This document shows positions 18,284 to 25,769 of a DNA stretch of 32,458 nt, in pieces. Where the stretch lies: positions 1 through 32,458 of the forward strand of contig CALMUY010000200.1 of NCBI GenBank assembly GCA_937873005.1, written 5' to 3'. The DNA comes from an uncultured Aeromicrobium sp. GTDB lineage: Bacteria; Actinomycetota; Actinomycetes; Propionibacteriales; Nocardioidaceae. The notes below the pieces were generated by a model. It was not told the DNA's origin. It made no database searches and saw only the letters and a list, made by a program, of their open reading frames with translations. Made by a program: the position numbers and the translations under genes. The first letter of the stretch is position 1. Each line of letters opens with the position of its first letter.

Positions 18284-18286
18284 GCT
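18281..18286 (+). promoter_or_regulatory. Candidate -10 element before the HGxxPAAW gene
   Basis: TAGGCT overlaps the stop codon of the preceding gene. It would start transcription near 18293, giving a leader of about 30 bases that includes AAGGAG at 18312-18317. The -35 region is poor. The same hexamer occurs before dapF and dnaE. Confidence 0.35.
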
Positions 18287-18324
18287 GTCTCCTAACGCCC
18301 GAACTTGAATTCAAGGAGAACTCC

Positions 18325-18525
18325 ATGTCACATGGTTCCTCACCCGCGTCGTGGACTGCGGCTCTCGTCTGCTTGGCAGGCTTCCTGATCGGTGGTATCA
18401 GCCTGATCCCGAACCCGAACTGGGTTGTCTTCACCGTGGGCGCTGTCATGGTTGTCGGCGCACTCCCGCTGGGCATGATTTTGTCGAAAATGGGCTTGGG
18501 CGAAGGCGCTGCTGAAAAGCACTGA
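18325..18525 (+). CDS. HGxxPAAW-family small membrane protein
   Basis: Small protein of 66 residues with two membrane segments (about 9-27 and 33-52). Its N-terminus MSHGSSPASWTAALVCL carries the HGxxPAxW motif that names a family found in actinobacterial trp clusters. The second half ends MGLGEGAAEKH. AAGGAG at 18312-18317 is a good ribosome binding site eight bases before the ATG. Its role is unknown. The position between the Trp-associated membrane protein and the DUF2752 gene is the conserved one. Confidence 0.85.
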   Translation: MSHGSSPASWTAALVCLAGFLIGGISLIPNPNWVVFTVGAVMVVGALPLGMILSKMGLGEGAAEKH

Positions 18526-18528
18526 TCA

Positions 18529-18951
18529 ATGAGCACCGCGGCTGTTGAACGATCGGCCCCGCACCCGGTACGAGATCCGCTTCTCGTGGGCGCGGTCGGA
18601 GCGGTGGGCCTTGCTGCACTTCATTTCCGTGACCCGCATGGGTCGACGTGGGTCTTGTGTCCATTCCTCACGCTGACCGGATACCCATGTCCCGGATGTG
18701 GCGGTTTGCGTGCGATCAACTTGCTCACGAATGGCGATCTTGTCGGGGCTGCCTCGTCCAACCTCTTGGCAGTTGTTCTTGTGCCAGTCATGGTTATCGC
18801 CTGGGCCGTGTGGTTGTGGCGGCGAGCGCGAGGCAATTCCGACGCCCGCATGATCGTGCTGTCAACGCGAATCCTGGCCGTAGCATCTGCTGGAGCCGTT
18901 GTATTCTGGATTCTCCGTCTTACCCCGTGGGGCTCGTGGTTAGCACCCTAA
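18529..18951 (+). CDS. DUF2752 membrane protein
   Basis: Membrane protein of 140 residues, unknown function. The core CPFLTLTGYPCPGCGGLRAIN (residues about 41-61) is the DUF2752 signature with its closely spaced cysteines, CPGCG, and is followed by a hydrophobic helix at 72-95 and another near 115-130. These cysteines could bind a metal or form a disulphide, but that is inference. It begins three bases after the stop of the preceding small protein, so it is probably in the same transcript. It ends before a strong hairpin shared with the convergent gene. Confidence 0.85.
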   Translation: MSTAAVERSAPHPVRDPLLVGAVGAVGLAALHFRDPHGSTWVLCPFLTLTGYPCPGCGGLRAINLLTNGDLVGAASSNLLAVVLVPVMVIAWAVWLWRRARGNSDARMIVLSTRILAVASAGAVVFWILRLTPWGSWLAP

Positions 18952-18993
18952 ATTCTCAGACTTCACTCAAGTTCTTTCCCAAATGCGCCTTCA

Positions 18994-19035
18994 AATGATT
19001 GTGGCCCCCCGCATGAGCGGAGGGCCACAATCATT
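18994..19035. terminator. Bidirectional hairpin terminator
   Basis: AATGATTGTGGCCC (18994-19007) pairs perfectly with GGGCCACAATCATT (19022-19035). Inside, CCGC and GCGG pair around the loop ATGA with one C/A mismatch. The stem is thus 14 plus 4 base pairs. It lies between the stops of two convergent genes (18951 and 19058). The T-run is weak on both sides. Confidence 0.8.
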
Positions 19036-19057
19036 GTTTGCAGGCGTTAGCGAGACG

Positions 19058-19888
19058 CTATGCGACAGGTTGATCGTTCAAACGCTTGTAGGCATAAGCC
19101 AAGGCGATCTGGGCAACTGGAATTGCCGCGATCAAACCAATGCAGCATGCGAGGATGCCGAGGATTATTACGCCCGCCATGACGAGGAACGTCAGTATTG
19201 ATTCGCCCAACTTCCCTGCGACGAGCTTGGCGCTTTCGACAATTGCTTCGATCGGATTAACGTTGCGATCGATGAGATAGAAGAGCGAGAACATCGTGAA
19301 GAACGAGAAGGCGATACCAGGTAGGAAGCACAACATGGTGCCGATAGTGGTTCCGATGGAAAGCAAAATACCGAGCAACAGAACCGGAACAATATCTAGG
19401 CGCGAGAACGCCGATGAAATCGAGAACTTCGTGCCTTCGGTTTCGTCTAGGGATCCGCGCACCAACAACGCCGAGAGAATGTATGCCACGGCAGAAATCG
19501 CGATGTTGACGAGCGTTCCTACGAAGCTAAATCCACCCGCTTGGGCAAGGGAAGCCAATGAATCAAGATCAGTCGGGTTGCCGCTGCTAGTAAGTGGCAT
19601 TGTCACGATCGACAAGAAGACGGTAACGGCGAACATCAGGACCAATGTGAGTACCCACGGGCCTGGGTTATTTGTGAATTTGGCCCAGCCGAACTTCGCG
19701 GCTTCGACAGCACTGTAGGGACCGGTGCCACCGACTGCTGGTCCGAAGCCGGGCGGTGGAGGAGGTGGCGCACCAGGATCGGTGTAACTGCCGTACACCG
19801 GTGGCGCTGCAGGAGGCGGGGGAGGCGGAGGTGTGTTCTCGGTCGGTTCTTCGGGGCCGGGGCCCACTGGCGGTTCATTCGTCGTCAT
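19058..19888 (-). CDS. Proline-rich-tailed integral membrane protein, unknown function
   Basis: Membrane protein of 276 residues. The first 60 residues are a disordered cytoplasmic-looking tail rich in Pro, Glu and Gly, with runs of seven and six consecutive prolines. The rest has about six hydrophobic segments with a repeated pattern (SIGTTIGTMLCFLPGIAFSF near 185-205 and IILGILACCIGLIAAIP near 243-260). The layout resembles actinobacterial proteins with a glycerophosphodiesterase-associated or DUF975-like membrane domain, but I cannot name the family. Start ATG 19888 follows TATCGT by seven bases on the minus strand, and no ribosome binding site is seen. The polyproline runs would normally need elongation factor P. 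It interrupts the trp cluster in the opposite direction. Confidence 0.78.
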   Translation of the reverse strand: MTTNEPPVGPGPEEPTENTPPPPPPPAAPPVYGSYTDPGAPPPPPPGFGPAVGGTGPYSAVEAAKFGWAKFTNNPGPWVLTLVLMFAVTVFLSIVTMPLTSSGNPTDLDSLASLAQAGGFSFVGTLVNIAISAVAYILSALLVRGSLDETEGTKFSISSAFSRLDIVPVLLLGILLSIGTTIGTMLCFLPGIAFSFFTMFSLFYLIDRNVNPIEAIVESAKLVAGKLGESILTFLVMAGVIILGILACCIGLIAAIPVAQIALAYAYKRLNDQPVA

Positions 19889-20099
19889 AGGCGAAACGAT
19901 ATCTAGTTCGCAACGGCTTTTCTACAGGGAAAGAATCATTGCACTGGTGCACATTGCCGGTGTTTTGGCTGATGGCTTTTATAGCCGTGCCTAGGCCCGT
20001 GCAAAAAATGGGGGGCGGTTAGTGCCTCAAGTTCGACTCGTTACCCTTGGGAATACATCTGAGCAGTCAACACCCGACCTACGTGAGGGGAGGCAAACC
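19889..20099. other. 211-base intergenic region before trpC
   Basis: The longest gene-free stretch in the window. It must hold the minus-strand promoter of the membrane protein gene (TATCGT at 19896-19901, complement) and a plus-strand promoter for trpC-B-A. Visible items: TGCAC-TG-GTGCA inverted repeat at 19940-19951, a small GGCT-TTTAT-AGCC hairpin at about 19974-19986, and TACCCT at 20042-20047 as a possible -10. I see no T-box (no AGGGTGG-type sequence) and no leader peptide rich in Trp codons, so attenuation by those means is not supported. Confidence 0.5.
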
Positions 20100-20915
20100 G
20101 TGACCGTACTTGACGACATCATCGCTGGCGTCGCTGAAGACTTGGCCGAACGAATGGCGAAAGTCTCGCTCGAAGATCTCAAAGAACGCGCCCGCAAGCA
20201 GCCTCCCGCGCTCGACCCGATGCCCCAGTTCCGTGCTGATGGCGTGTCTGTCATTGCCGAAGTGAAGCGGTCGAGCCCCAGCAAAGGTGCGTTGGCGAAT
20301 ATTAAGGATCCAGCTGCGCTCGCTCTTGACTATCAAGCTGGTGGTGCCACCGCGATTAGTGTGCTCACTGAGCAGCGCCGTTTCAACGGTTCACTTGCAG
20401 ACTTGACGGCCGTGCGCGCCAGCGTCGATGTTCCCGTCCTGCGAAAAGACTTTTTGACTACCTCCTACGAACTCTGGGAAGCGCGAGCCCACGGCGCAGA
20501 CATGGCACTGCTCATCGTGGCCGGGCTTGAACAGTCCGCCCTTGAATCACTCATTGAACGCGCTCGCTCGATCGGGTTGACGCCATTGGTTGAAGTGCAT
20601 GAGGAAAGCGAAATCGAACGCGCGCTCGCGGCCGATGCCGATTTGATCGGGATCAACGCTCGCAACCTCAAGACGCTCGAAGTCGATACTGGAACATTTG
20701 AACGACTCGCGCCGCTGATCCCTGACTCCGTCGTTAAGGTGGCGGAATCGGGCATTACTGGTCCGCGGGACGTTATCGATTACGCACGGTTAGGTGCCAA
20801 TGTGGTCTTGGTTGGTGAGACGCTTGTTCGCGGGGACAACCCGCGCGAGTCTGTCGCGGACTTGGTTGCGGCCGGATCGCATCCGGCGTTGCACCACCGA
20901 TGGCAATCTGGCTAA
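20100..20915 (+). CDS. trpC: Indole-3-glycerol phosphate synthase
   Basis: Closes the indole ring of CdRP in tryptophan synthesis, 271 residues, monofunctional. The (beta/alpha)8-barrel motifs are plain: [13 protein letters not shown] with the catalytic Glu and Lys, [22 protein letters not shown] with the second catalytic Lys, [11 protein letters not shown], and VAESGI near the end. The start chosen is GTG 20100, with a strong GAGGGGAGG ribosome binding site at 20085-20093. An earlier in-frame GTG at 20022 would add 26 residues outside family length. Heading trpC-B-A, it is likely the first gene of the transcript. TrpF is probably replaced by PriA. Confidence 0.95.
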   Translation: MTVLDDIIAGVAEDLAERMAKVSLEDLKERARKQPPALDPMPQFRADGVSVIAEVKRSSPSKGALANIKDPAALALDYQAGGATAISVLTEQRRFNGSLADLTAVRASVDVPVLRKDFLTTSYELWEARAHGADMALLIVAGLEQSALESLIERARSIGLTPLVEVHEESEIERALAADADLIGINARNLKTLEVDTGTFERLAPLIPDSVVKVAESGITGPRDVIDYARLGANVVLVGETLVRGDNPRESVADLVAAGSHPALHHRWQSG

Positions 20916-20960
20916 TTCCTTGCCAATTTCGCCCATTTTTTCATCACCATGGAGAACGCC

Positions 20961-22178
20961 ATGACCGCTGTACCTACCTATGACATGCCCGATGAGCGCG
21001 GGCACTTTGGCCGTTTTGGTGGTCGCTTCATGCCCGAAGCGCTCGTCGGCCCGCTTGAAGAAATCACGATCGCTTGGCACGAGGCCCAAAACGACCCCAC
21101 GTTCACCAACGAACTCGAACGGATGATGCGCGAGTACGCGAACGTCCCGAGCCCGCTCTATGAAGCACGGCGATTTTCGAAGGCGGCAGGAGCTCGCATC
21201 CTGCTCAAACGCGAAGACCTCAACCACACGGGCGCGCACAAGATCCGCAATGTGATTGGCCAAGCGCTGCTGGCGAAGCGACTCGGTAAGCCGCGGGCCA
21301 TCGCTGAGACGGGCGCGGGACAACATGGTGTCGCTTCGGCGACGGCGTGCGCCTACCTCGATTTGGAATGCACCGTCTATATGGGTGCCGTTGATGTGGA
21401 ACGTCAAGCACTCAACGTGGCCCGCATGCGCATGCTCGGTGCCGAAGTCGTCGCCGTTGAACACGGAAGCCGGACGCTCAAGGACGCCATCAACGAAGCC
21501 TTGCGCGATTGGGTCACGACTGTCGACACGACCCACTATTTGTTCGGTACCGCTGCTGGCCCACACCCGTTCCCGACCATGGTGCGCGATCTTGTGCGCG
21601 GGATCGGTGACGAAGCTAGAGCCCAGTGCCTCGAACTCACAGGCAACCTTCCAGATGCGGCCGTCGCATGCGTCGGTGGCGGTTCGAATGCGATCGGCCT
21701 GTTTACTGCATTTATTGGTGACGAAAGCGTCGCCTTGTACGGCATGGAAGCAGGGGGCGACGGGGTAGACACCGATCGCCACGCAGCCACCATCAGTAAT
21801 GGTTCGGTGGGTGTCCTGCATGGTGCCCGCTCGTACTTGCTTCAGGATGAAGACGGTCAAACGCTCGAATCACATTCGATCTCCGCAGGCCTCGACTATC
21901 CCGGTGTCGGTCCAGAACACGCTTATTTAGCCGCGACTGGTCGGGCCAAATATCAGGCCATCGCTGACGCCGAAGCGATGGAAGCATTTGAGTTGCTGTG
22001 CCGTACCGAAGGCATCATCCCGGCAATTGAGTCCGCACACGCTTTAGCAGGATCGCTCAAGGTGGCCAAAGAACTCGGTCCCGATGCGGTCATCGTGGTG
22101 AACTTGTCGGGTCGTGGCGATAAGGACGTGCAAACGGCCGGCGAATGGTTTGGCCTACTCGGAGGGGACGCGAAATGA
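20961..22178 (+). CDS. trpB: Tryptophan synthase beta chain
   Basis: Joins indole and serine to make tryptophan in the alpha2-beta2 complex with TrpA, using pyridoxal phosphate. It has 405 residues. The PLP lysine is Lys94 in [10 protein letters not shown], the substrate site AETGAGQHG follows, and the phosphate loop is [10 protein letters not shown]. The N-terminal [12 protein letters not shown] is typical of the ordinary TrpB1, not the TrpB2 type. The start taken is ATG 20961 with GGAGA at 20951-20955, and an ATG at 20949 would overlap this binding site. It lies 45 bases after trpC and overlaps trpA as ATGA. Confidence 0.97.
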   Translation: MTAVPTYDMPDERGHFGRFGGRFMPEALVGPLEEITIAWHEAQNDPTFTNELERMMREYANVPSPLYEARRFSKAAGARILLKREDLNHTGAHKIRNVIGQALLAKRLGKPRAIAETGAGQHGVASATACAYLDLECTVYMGAVDVERQALNVARMRMLGAEVVAVEHGSRTLKDAINEALRDWVTTVDTTHYLFGTAAGPHPFPTMVRDLVRGIGDEARAQCLELTGNLPDAAVACVGGGSNAIGLFTAFIGDESVALYGMEAGGDGVDTDRHAATISNGSVGVLHGARSYLLQDEDGQTLESHSISAGLDYPGVGPEHAYLAATGRAKYQAIADAEAMEAFELLCRTEGIIPAIESAHALAGSLKVAKELGPDAVIVVNLSGRGDKDVQTAGEWFGLLGGDAK

Positions 22179-22972
22179 CATCGCTAGATGAAACCCTCGC
22201 GCGAGTTAGAGCCGAGGGTCGAGCGGCGCTCGTTGGATATTGGCCAGCGGGCTTCCCCACAAAAGAACGCTCGATCCGCGCGATCGAAACGATGATCGCT
22301 GCGGGAGCAGACATCATCGAAGTGGGTCTGCCCTACAGCGACCCTGTTATGGACGGTGGAACCATCCAGGCCGCAGCAGGGCAAGCGCTCGCCGCAGGCA
22401 CGCGAATTAGCGATGTCTTCGATGTCGTTGAGGCAAGCGTCGCAGCAGGAGCGGCGACCGTGGTGATGACGTACTGGAACCCCGTTGAACGGTATGGCGT
22501 GGATCGATTTGCTTCGGACTTGGCCAAGGCCGGCGGCGCTGGTCTGATTACACCCGACATGATCCCGGACGAAGCCGAGGAATGGACCAGTGCATCCGAA
22601 ACACACGATCTGAATCGGATCTATCTCGTGGCACCTTCATCCACCGATTCGCGACTAGCAATGACAGCCAACGAAGCGAGTGGATTCATTTACGCCACCG
22701 CAGTGATGGGCGTGACCGGGCAGCGTGAACAAACCAGTAGTGCGGCACCCACGCTCGTTGCCCGCCTGCGTGACGTGACCGACAAGCCGATCGGTGTTGG
22801 CTTGGGCGTCAGTAACGGCGAGCAAGCGCATGAGGTGGCCGCGTTCGCAGACGCCGTGATCGTGGGATCCGCTCTGATCAAATGTGTGCTCGATGCTGAC
22901 GACGAAGAGTCTGGGCTGGCTGCGCTGCGCGAACTCACTCTCGAACTTCGTGCGGGCGTGGAACGGGACTAA
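22175..22972 (+). CDS. trpA: Tryptophan synthase alpha chain
   Basis: Releases indole from indole-3-glycerol phosphate and passes it to TrpB. It has 265 residues, normal for the family. The two catalytic acids are in the standard places: Glu49 in [16 protein letters not shown] and Asp60. Other motifs are [26 protein letters not shown] and [12 protein letters not shown]. The start ATG 22175 overlaps the trpB stop as ATGA, with GGAGGGG at 22162-22168 as a strong ribosome binding site. Translational coupling to trpB would keep the subunits balanced. Confidence 0.96.
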   Translation: MTSLDETLARVRAEGRAALVGYWPAGFPTKERSIRAIETMIAAGADIIEVGLPYSDPVMDGGTIQAAAGQALAAGTRISDVFDVVEASVAAGAATVVMTYWNPVERYGVDRFASDLAKAGGAGLITPDMIPDEAEEWTSASETHDLNRIYLVAPSSTDSRLAMTANEASGFIYATAVMGVTGQREQTSSAAPTLVARLRDVTDKPIGVGLGVSNGEQAHEVAAFADAVIVGSALIKCVLDADDEESGLAALRELTLELRAGVERD

Positions 22973-22974
22973 TC

Positions 22975-23787
22975 GTGTTGATGACAATTCCATCGCCACC
23001 GGTTTCGATTTGGTATCTCGGTCCGATTCCTTTGCGTGCCTACGCTTTGTGCATCATTTTGGGTGCGCTCATTGCCATCTGGTTGGGTGAGAAACGCTTC
23101 CAGGCACGCGGGGGAGCAGTTGGCGCGGTGAGCGATGCTGCTGTGTGGGCACTGCCGTTCGGCATCGTTGGCGGACGCGCCTATCACGTCATCACCCACT
23201 ACCAAGACTATTTCGGTCCGGGCAAAGACTTCTGGGACGTGTTCAAGGTGTGGGAAGGTGGCCTCGCCATTTTCGGGGCCATCGCGTTCGGTGCACTTGG
23301 TGTCTGGATCGCTAGTCGGGTCCACAAGTTTGATCTCGTGACGCTCGCTGATGCGATCGCGCCGGGGATTCTCATCGCGCAGGGGATAGGACGCCTTGGC
23401 AATTGGTTCAATCAAGAACTATTCGGCGTCCCAACGGACGTGCCGTGGGCGCTCGCGATCGACTTTGCGCATCGGCCAGCCGGATACGAATCCTTCGAAA
23501 CGTTCCATCCCACCTTCCTTTACGAGCTCTTGTGGAATCTCACGGCAGCGGCCGTACTGATGTATCTCGACAAGACGTTCTCGTTGACCCACATGCGAGC
23601 ATTTGCTTCTTATCTCATGCTGTATGCCACCGGTCGGATGGTCACTGAATCATTACGAATTGATCCGGCTAATGACATCTTTGGTGTGCGCGTCAATATG
23701 TGGATGGCAATTCTCGTGTTTATCGGTGGTGCCGTGTTGTTCTGGTGGGGTGCTCGACGCGCGAAAGCAGCAGAAGCCAAACGGTGA
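22975..23787 (+). CDS. lgt: Prolipoprotein diacylglyceryl transferase
   Basis: Transfers diacylglycerol to the lipobox cysteine of prolipoproteins, the first step of lipoprotein maturation, in the cytoplasmic membrane. It has 270 residues with about seven membrane segments. The N-terminus SPPVSIWYLGPIPLRAYALC and the signature GIGRLGNWFNQELFGVPTD are diagnostic, and GGRAYHV and TGRMVTESLRID carry further conserved Arg and His. The start could be GTG 22975, two bases after the trpA stop with GGGA upstream, or ATG 22981, which matches most relatives. It follows trpA as in many actinobacteria. One likely client is the lipoprotein at 12304-12915. Confidence 0.94.
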   Translation: MLMTIPSPPVSIWYLGPIPLRAYALCIILGALIAIWLGEKRFQARGGAVGAVSDAAVWALPFGIVGGRAYHVITHYQDYFGPGKDFWDVFKVWEGGLAIFGAIAFGALGVWIASRVHKFDLVTLADAIAPGILIAQGIGRLGNWFNQELFGVPTDVPWALAIDFAHRPAGYESFETFHPTFLYELLWNLTAAAVLMYLDKTFSLTHMRAFASYLMLYATGRMVTESLRIDPANDIFGVRVNMWMAILVFIGGAVLFWWGARRAKAAEAKR

Positions 23788-23793
23788 CTGACC

Positions 23794-23827
23794 GCTCGGT
23801 TACCCGCGATTCGGGTGACAGGCGAGC
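23794..23827 (+). terminator. Hairpin after lgt
   Basis: GTTACCCG (23799-23806) pairs with CGGGTGAC (23812-23819, one G-T pair) around a five-base loop, and outer GCTCG (23794-23798) with CGAGC (23823-23827) across a three-base bulge. No T-run follows, so factor-independent termination is uncertain. Confidence 0.45.
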
Positions 23828-23873
23828 CTAGCCTTGCAGGAATTCGCGCGTAATCTGAGCCAAACTAGAACCT

Positions 23874-24017
23874 ATGAGTGACGACAACAGAGACAAGGCG
23901 TTGGGACTCGATCGTCTTCATCCACGCCACGATCCCAACGGTGGTTCTCTGTATTCGACAACTCTTTCAACATCCTTATGGGCGCGTAGTTTGGCCGCTA
24001 GGTGGGGCAAATCGTGA
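23874..24017 (+). CDS. Unknown 47-residue small ORF upstream of miaA
   Basis: ATG 23874 opens a frame that runs to TGA 24015-24017 and overlaps the miaA GTG as GTGA, the same overlap used by clear genes around it. The peptide begins MSDDNRDKALGLDRL, continues with HPRHDPNGGS, and ends in WARSLAARWGKS. It is hydrophilic and basic toward the end, has no membrane segment, signal or recognisable family, and no good ribosome binding site. TAATCT at 23851-23856 could be a -10. Codon choice is less biased than in neighbours (for example TTA, AGA, AGG). It could be a real small protein, a leader peptide for miaA, or chance. Confidence 0.5.
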   Translation: MSDDNRDKALGLDRLHPRHDPNGGSLYSTTLSTSLWARSLAARWGKS

Positions 24018-24952
24018 GCCCTGACGGTGAAACTTTGGGGGAACGTGTCGTAGTGCTGGTCGGGCCGACCGCATCAGGCAAGACCGCCCTCTCGATCGCG
24101 CTCGCACGGCGACTGGACGGCGAAATTGTCAACACAGACTCCGTCCTGACCTACCGAGATATGAACATCGGCAGCGCGAAGCCGACGCTCGAAGAGCGGC
24201 TCGGCGTCCCGCACCACTTGGTGGACGTGTGGGGAGTTGAACACGATGCCACCGTCGCTGAGTTTCAAGGACTAGCCCGTGCTGCGATCGCCGACATCCA
24301 AGCGCGCGGGAAAACTCCCATTCTGGTGGGCGGGTCGGCGTTATATGTGCGCGCGGTGATTGATCCGTTGGATTTTCCTGGGACTGATCCACGTGTACGA
24401 GCGAAGTGGCAAGCGCGAGGTGAAGAAATCGGGCCCGAGGCACTGCATGCTGAACTCGCCGTCCTTGACCCGGTGGCCGCGGCCCAGATACTTCCCACAA
24501 ATGCACGTCGCGTGGTGCGAGCGCTTGAGGTGATCGAGATGACCGGCGAGCCGTTCAAAGCGAGCCTTCCTGCGTACGAATCGATCTACCCGGATCTCGT
24601 GATGCTGGGCCTCGAGGTTGATCGAGCCGTCCTTGATGCCCGAATCGTGCAGCGTGTCGAAGACATGTGGGCGGCCCGATTCGTTGACGAAGTTCGTCAC
24701 GTGCATGGACTCGCGGGCAGTCCGACCGCATCGCGGGCAATCGGATATCAACAAGTCCTAGCGTTTCTGGCCGGCCTGTTGAGCGAGGCAGAAGCCAAAG
24801 AAGAAACGGTTGCTGGAACGCGTCGCCTCGCCCGCCGCCAAGAACGCATGCTGCACAAAGACCCGCGTATCACCTGGTTCGCTCACGATGACGACGACTT
24901 ACTCGACAAAGCACTCAAGGCGACTCGACGTTACCGCGACACCGTAGGCTAG
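24014..24952 (+). CDS. miaA: tRNA dimethylallyltransferase
   Basis: Adds a dimethylallyl group to A37 of tRNAs that read codons starting with U. It has 312 residues. The P-loop is GPTASGKT, followed by IVNTDSVLTYRDMNIGSAKPT, the DSxxxY-type substrate motif, then GVPHHLVDVW and ILVGGSALYVRAVID, all diagnostic. The C-terminal QERMLHKDPRITWF is also standard. The start chosen is GTG 24014, which overlaps the small upstream ORF by GTGA. A GTG at 24002 is possible. The last codons, GTA GGC TAG, contain the TAGGCT proposed as the dapF -10 element. Confidence 0.94.
   Translation: MSPDGETLGERVVVLVGPTASGKTALSIALARRLDGEIVNTDSVLTYRDMNIGSAKPTLEERLGVPHHLVDVWGVEHDATVAEFQGLARAAIADIQARGKTPILVGGSALYVRAVIDPLDFPGTDPRVRAKWQARGEEIGPEALHAELAVLDPVAAAQILPTNARRVVRALEVIEMTGEPFKASLPAYESIYPDLVMLGLEVDRAVLDARIVQRVEDMWAARFVDEVRHVHGLAGSPTASRAIGYQQVLAFLAGLLSEAEAKEETVAGTRRLARRQERMLHKDPRITWFAHDDDDLLDKALKATRRYRDTVG
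24945..24950 (+). promoter_or_regulatory. -10 element of a leaderless dapF transcript
   Basis: TAGGCT lies inside the end of miaA, with its last T being the first base of the miaA stop codon. It is followed by six bases and then the dapF ATG at 24957. AGAGA just before the ATG is too close to serve as a normal ribosome binding site. Confidence 0.55.
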
Positions 24953-24956
24953 AGAC

Positions 24957-25769
24957 ATGGGATTCGCATGGTTTAAGGGACACGGCACCGAGAACGATTT
25001 CATTCTGCTCCCTGATCATGACGGTTCAATCCATGGCGACCTCGATCCCGCGTTTGTGGCGCGACTCTGCGATAGGCGCACCGGCATCGGCGCCGACGGT
25101 GTCTTGCGCGTAATCCGGTCAACGGTTGCCGGCCACAACTCGCCTGGCGAATGGTTCATGGATTATCGCAATGCAGACGGATCCATCAGCGAAATGTGTG
25201 GCAACGGGGTGCGCGTCTTCGCTCGACATCTCGTCAATGAGGGTCTCGTTGAAGGGAACGATTTTTCTGTCCATACCCGTGATGGGCTCAAATTCGTCAC
25301 GGTTACTGACGACGCAGTCACTGTGGACATGGGCGGATACACGGTGGGCCATCATTCGAAAGTTGGTGTCACCGGCCACACGTGGACGGCTCTCGAAGTC
25401 AATACAGGTAACCCGCACGCGGTCGCCATCGTCGGTTCTCTCCACGATGCGGGTTCACTCACCGACCAGCCGAGTTTCGATACTGGTGTTTTCCCGGCAG
25501 GCGTGAATATCGAGTTCGTTGAAAGAGTTCGCGACGGCGTCGTACGAATGCGCGTCCACGAACGCGGTTCGGGCGAAACTCGCTCGTGTGGGACTGGCGC
25601 GTGCGCGGTAGGAATCGCTTTGGCGGCCGCTGATCACGCTGCGCATCCGGCTACGTATGAGATTCACGTGCCAGGGGGAGTGCTGAACGTTGAGGTCGAC
25701 AAAGATCGCACAATGCTCACGGGGCCTGCTGAAATTGTGGCGGGCGGAACCATGGAGTGGTTTGTGTGA
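24957..25769 (+). CDS. dapF: Diaminopimelate epimerase
   Basis: Interconverts LL- and meso-diaminopimelate for lysine and peptidoglycan, without cofactor. It has 270 residues. The two catalytic cysteines are present in their signatures, Cys81 in EMCGNGVRVFARHL and Cys211 in RSCGTGACAV. The start MGFAWFKGHGTENDFILLPD is the actinobacterial form. ATG 24957 is only four bases after the miaA stop and six bases after a TAGGCT element. The stop overlaps hflX as GTGA. The presence of DapF suggests diaminopimelate in the cell wall or at least a diaminopimelate route to lysine. Confidence 0.96.
   Translation: MGFAWFKGHGTENDFILLPDHDGSIHGDLDPAFVARLCDRRTGIGADGVLRVIRSTVAGHNSPGEWFMDYRNADGSISEMCGNGVRVFARHLVNEGLVEGNDFSVHTRDGLKFVTVTDDAVTVDMGGYTVGHHSKVGVTGHTWTALEVNTGNPHAVAIVGSLHDAGSLTDQPSFDTGVFPAGVNIEFVERVRDGVVRMRVHERGSGETRSCGTGACAVGIALAAADHAAHPATYEIHVPGGVLNVEVDKDRTMLTGPAEIVAGGTMEWFV

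Noticed and set aside
20022..20099. Extended N-terminus of TrpC from an upstream GTG
   Set aside because: The extra 26 residues do not match the family, and a strong GAGGGGAGG site sits before GTG 20100.
19889..20099. T-box or Trp attenuator before trpC
   Set aside because: There is no T-box sequence, no leader peptide with Trp codons and no clear terminator-antiterminator pair. A 16-codon frame at 19973 has no Trp.
20790..21860. Antisense open frame of 356 codons under trpB
   Set aside because: It shadows a highly conserved gene and has no recognisable domain or start signal.
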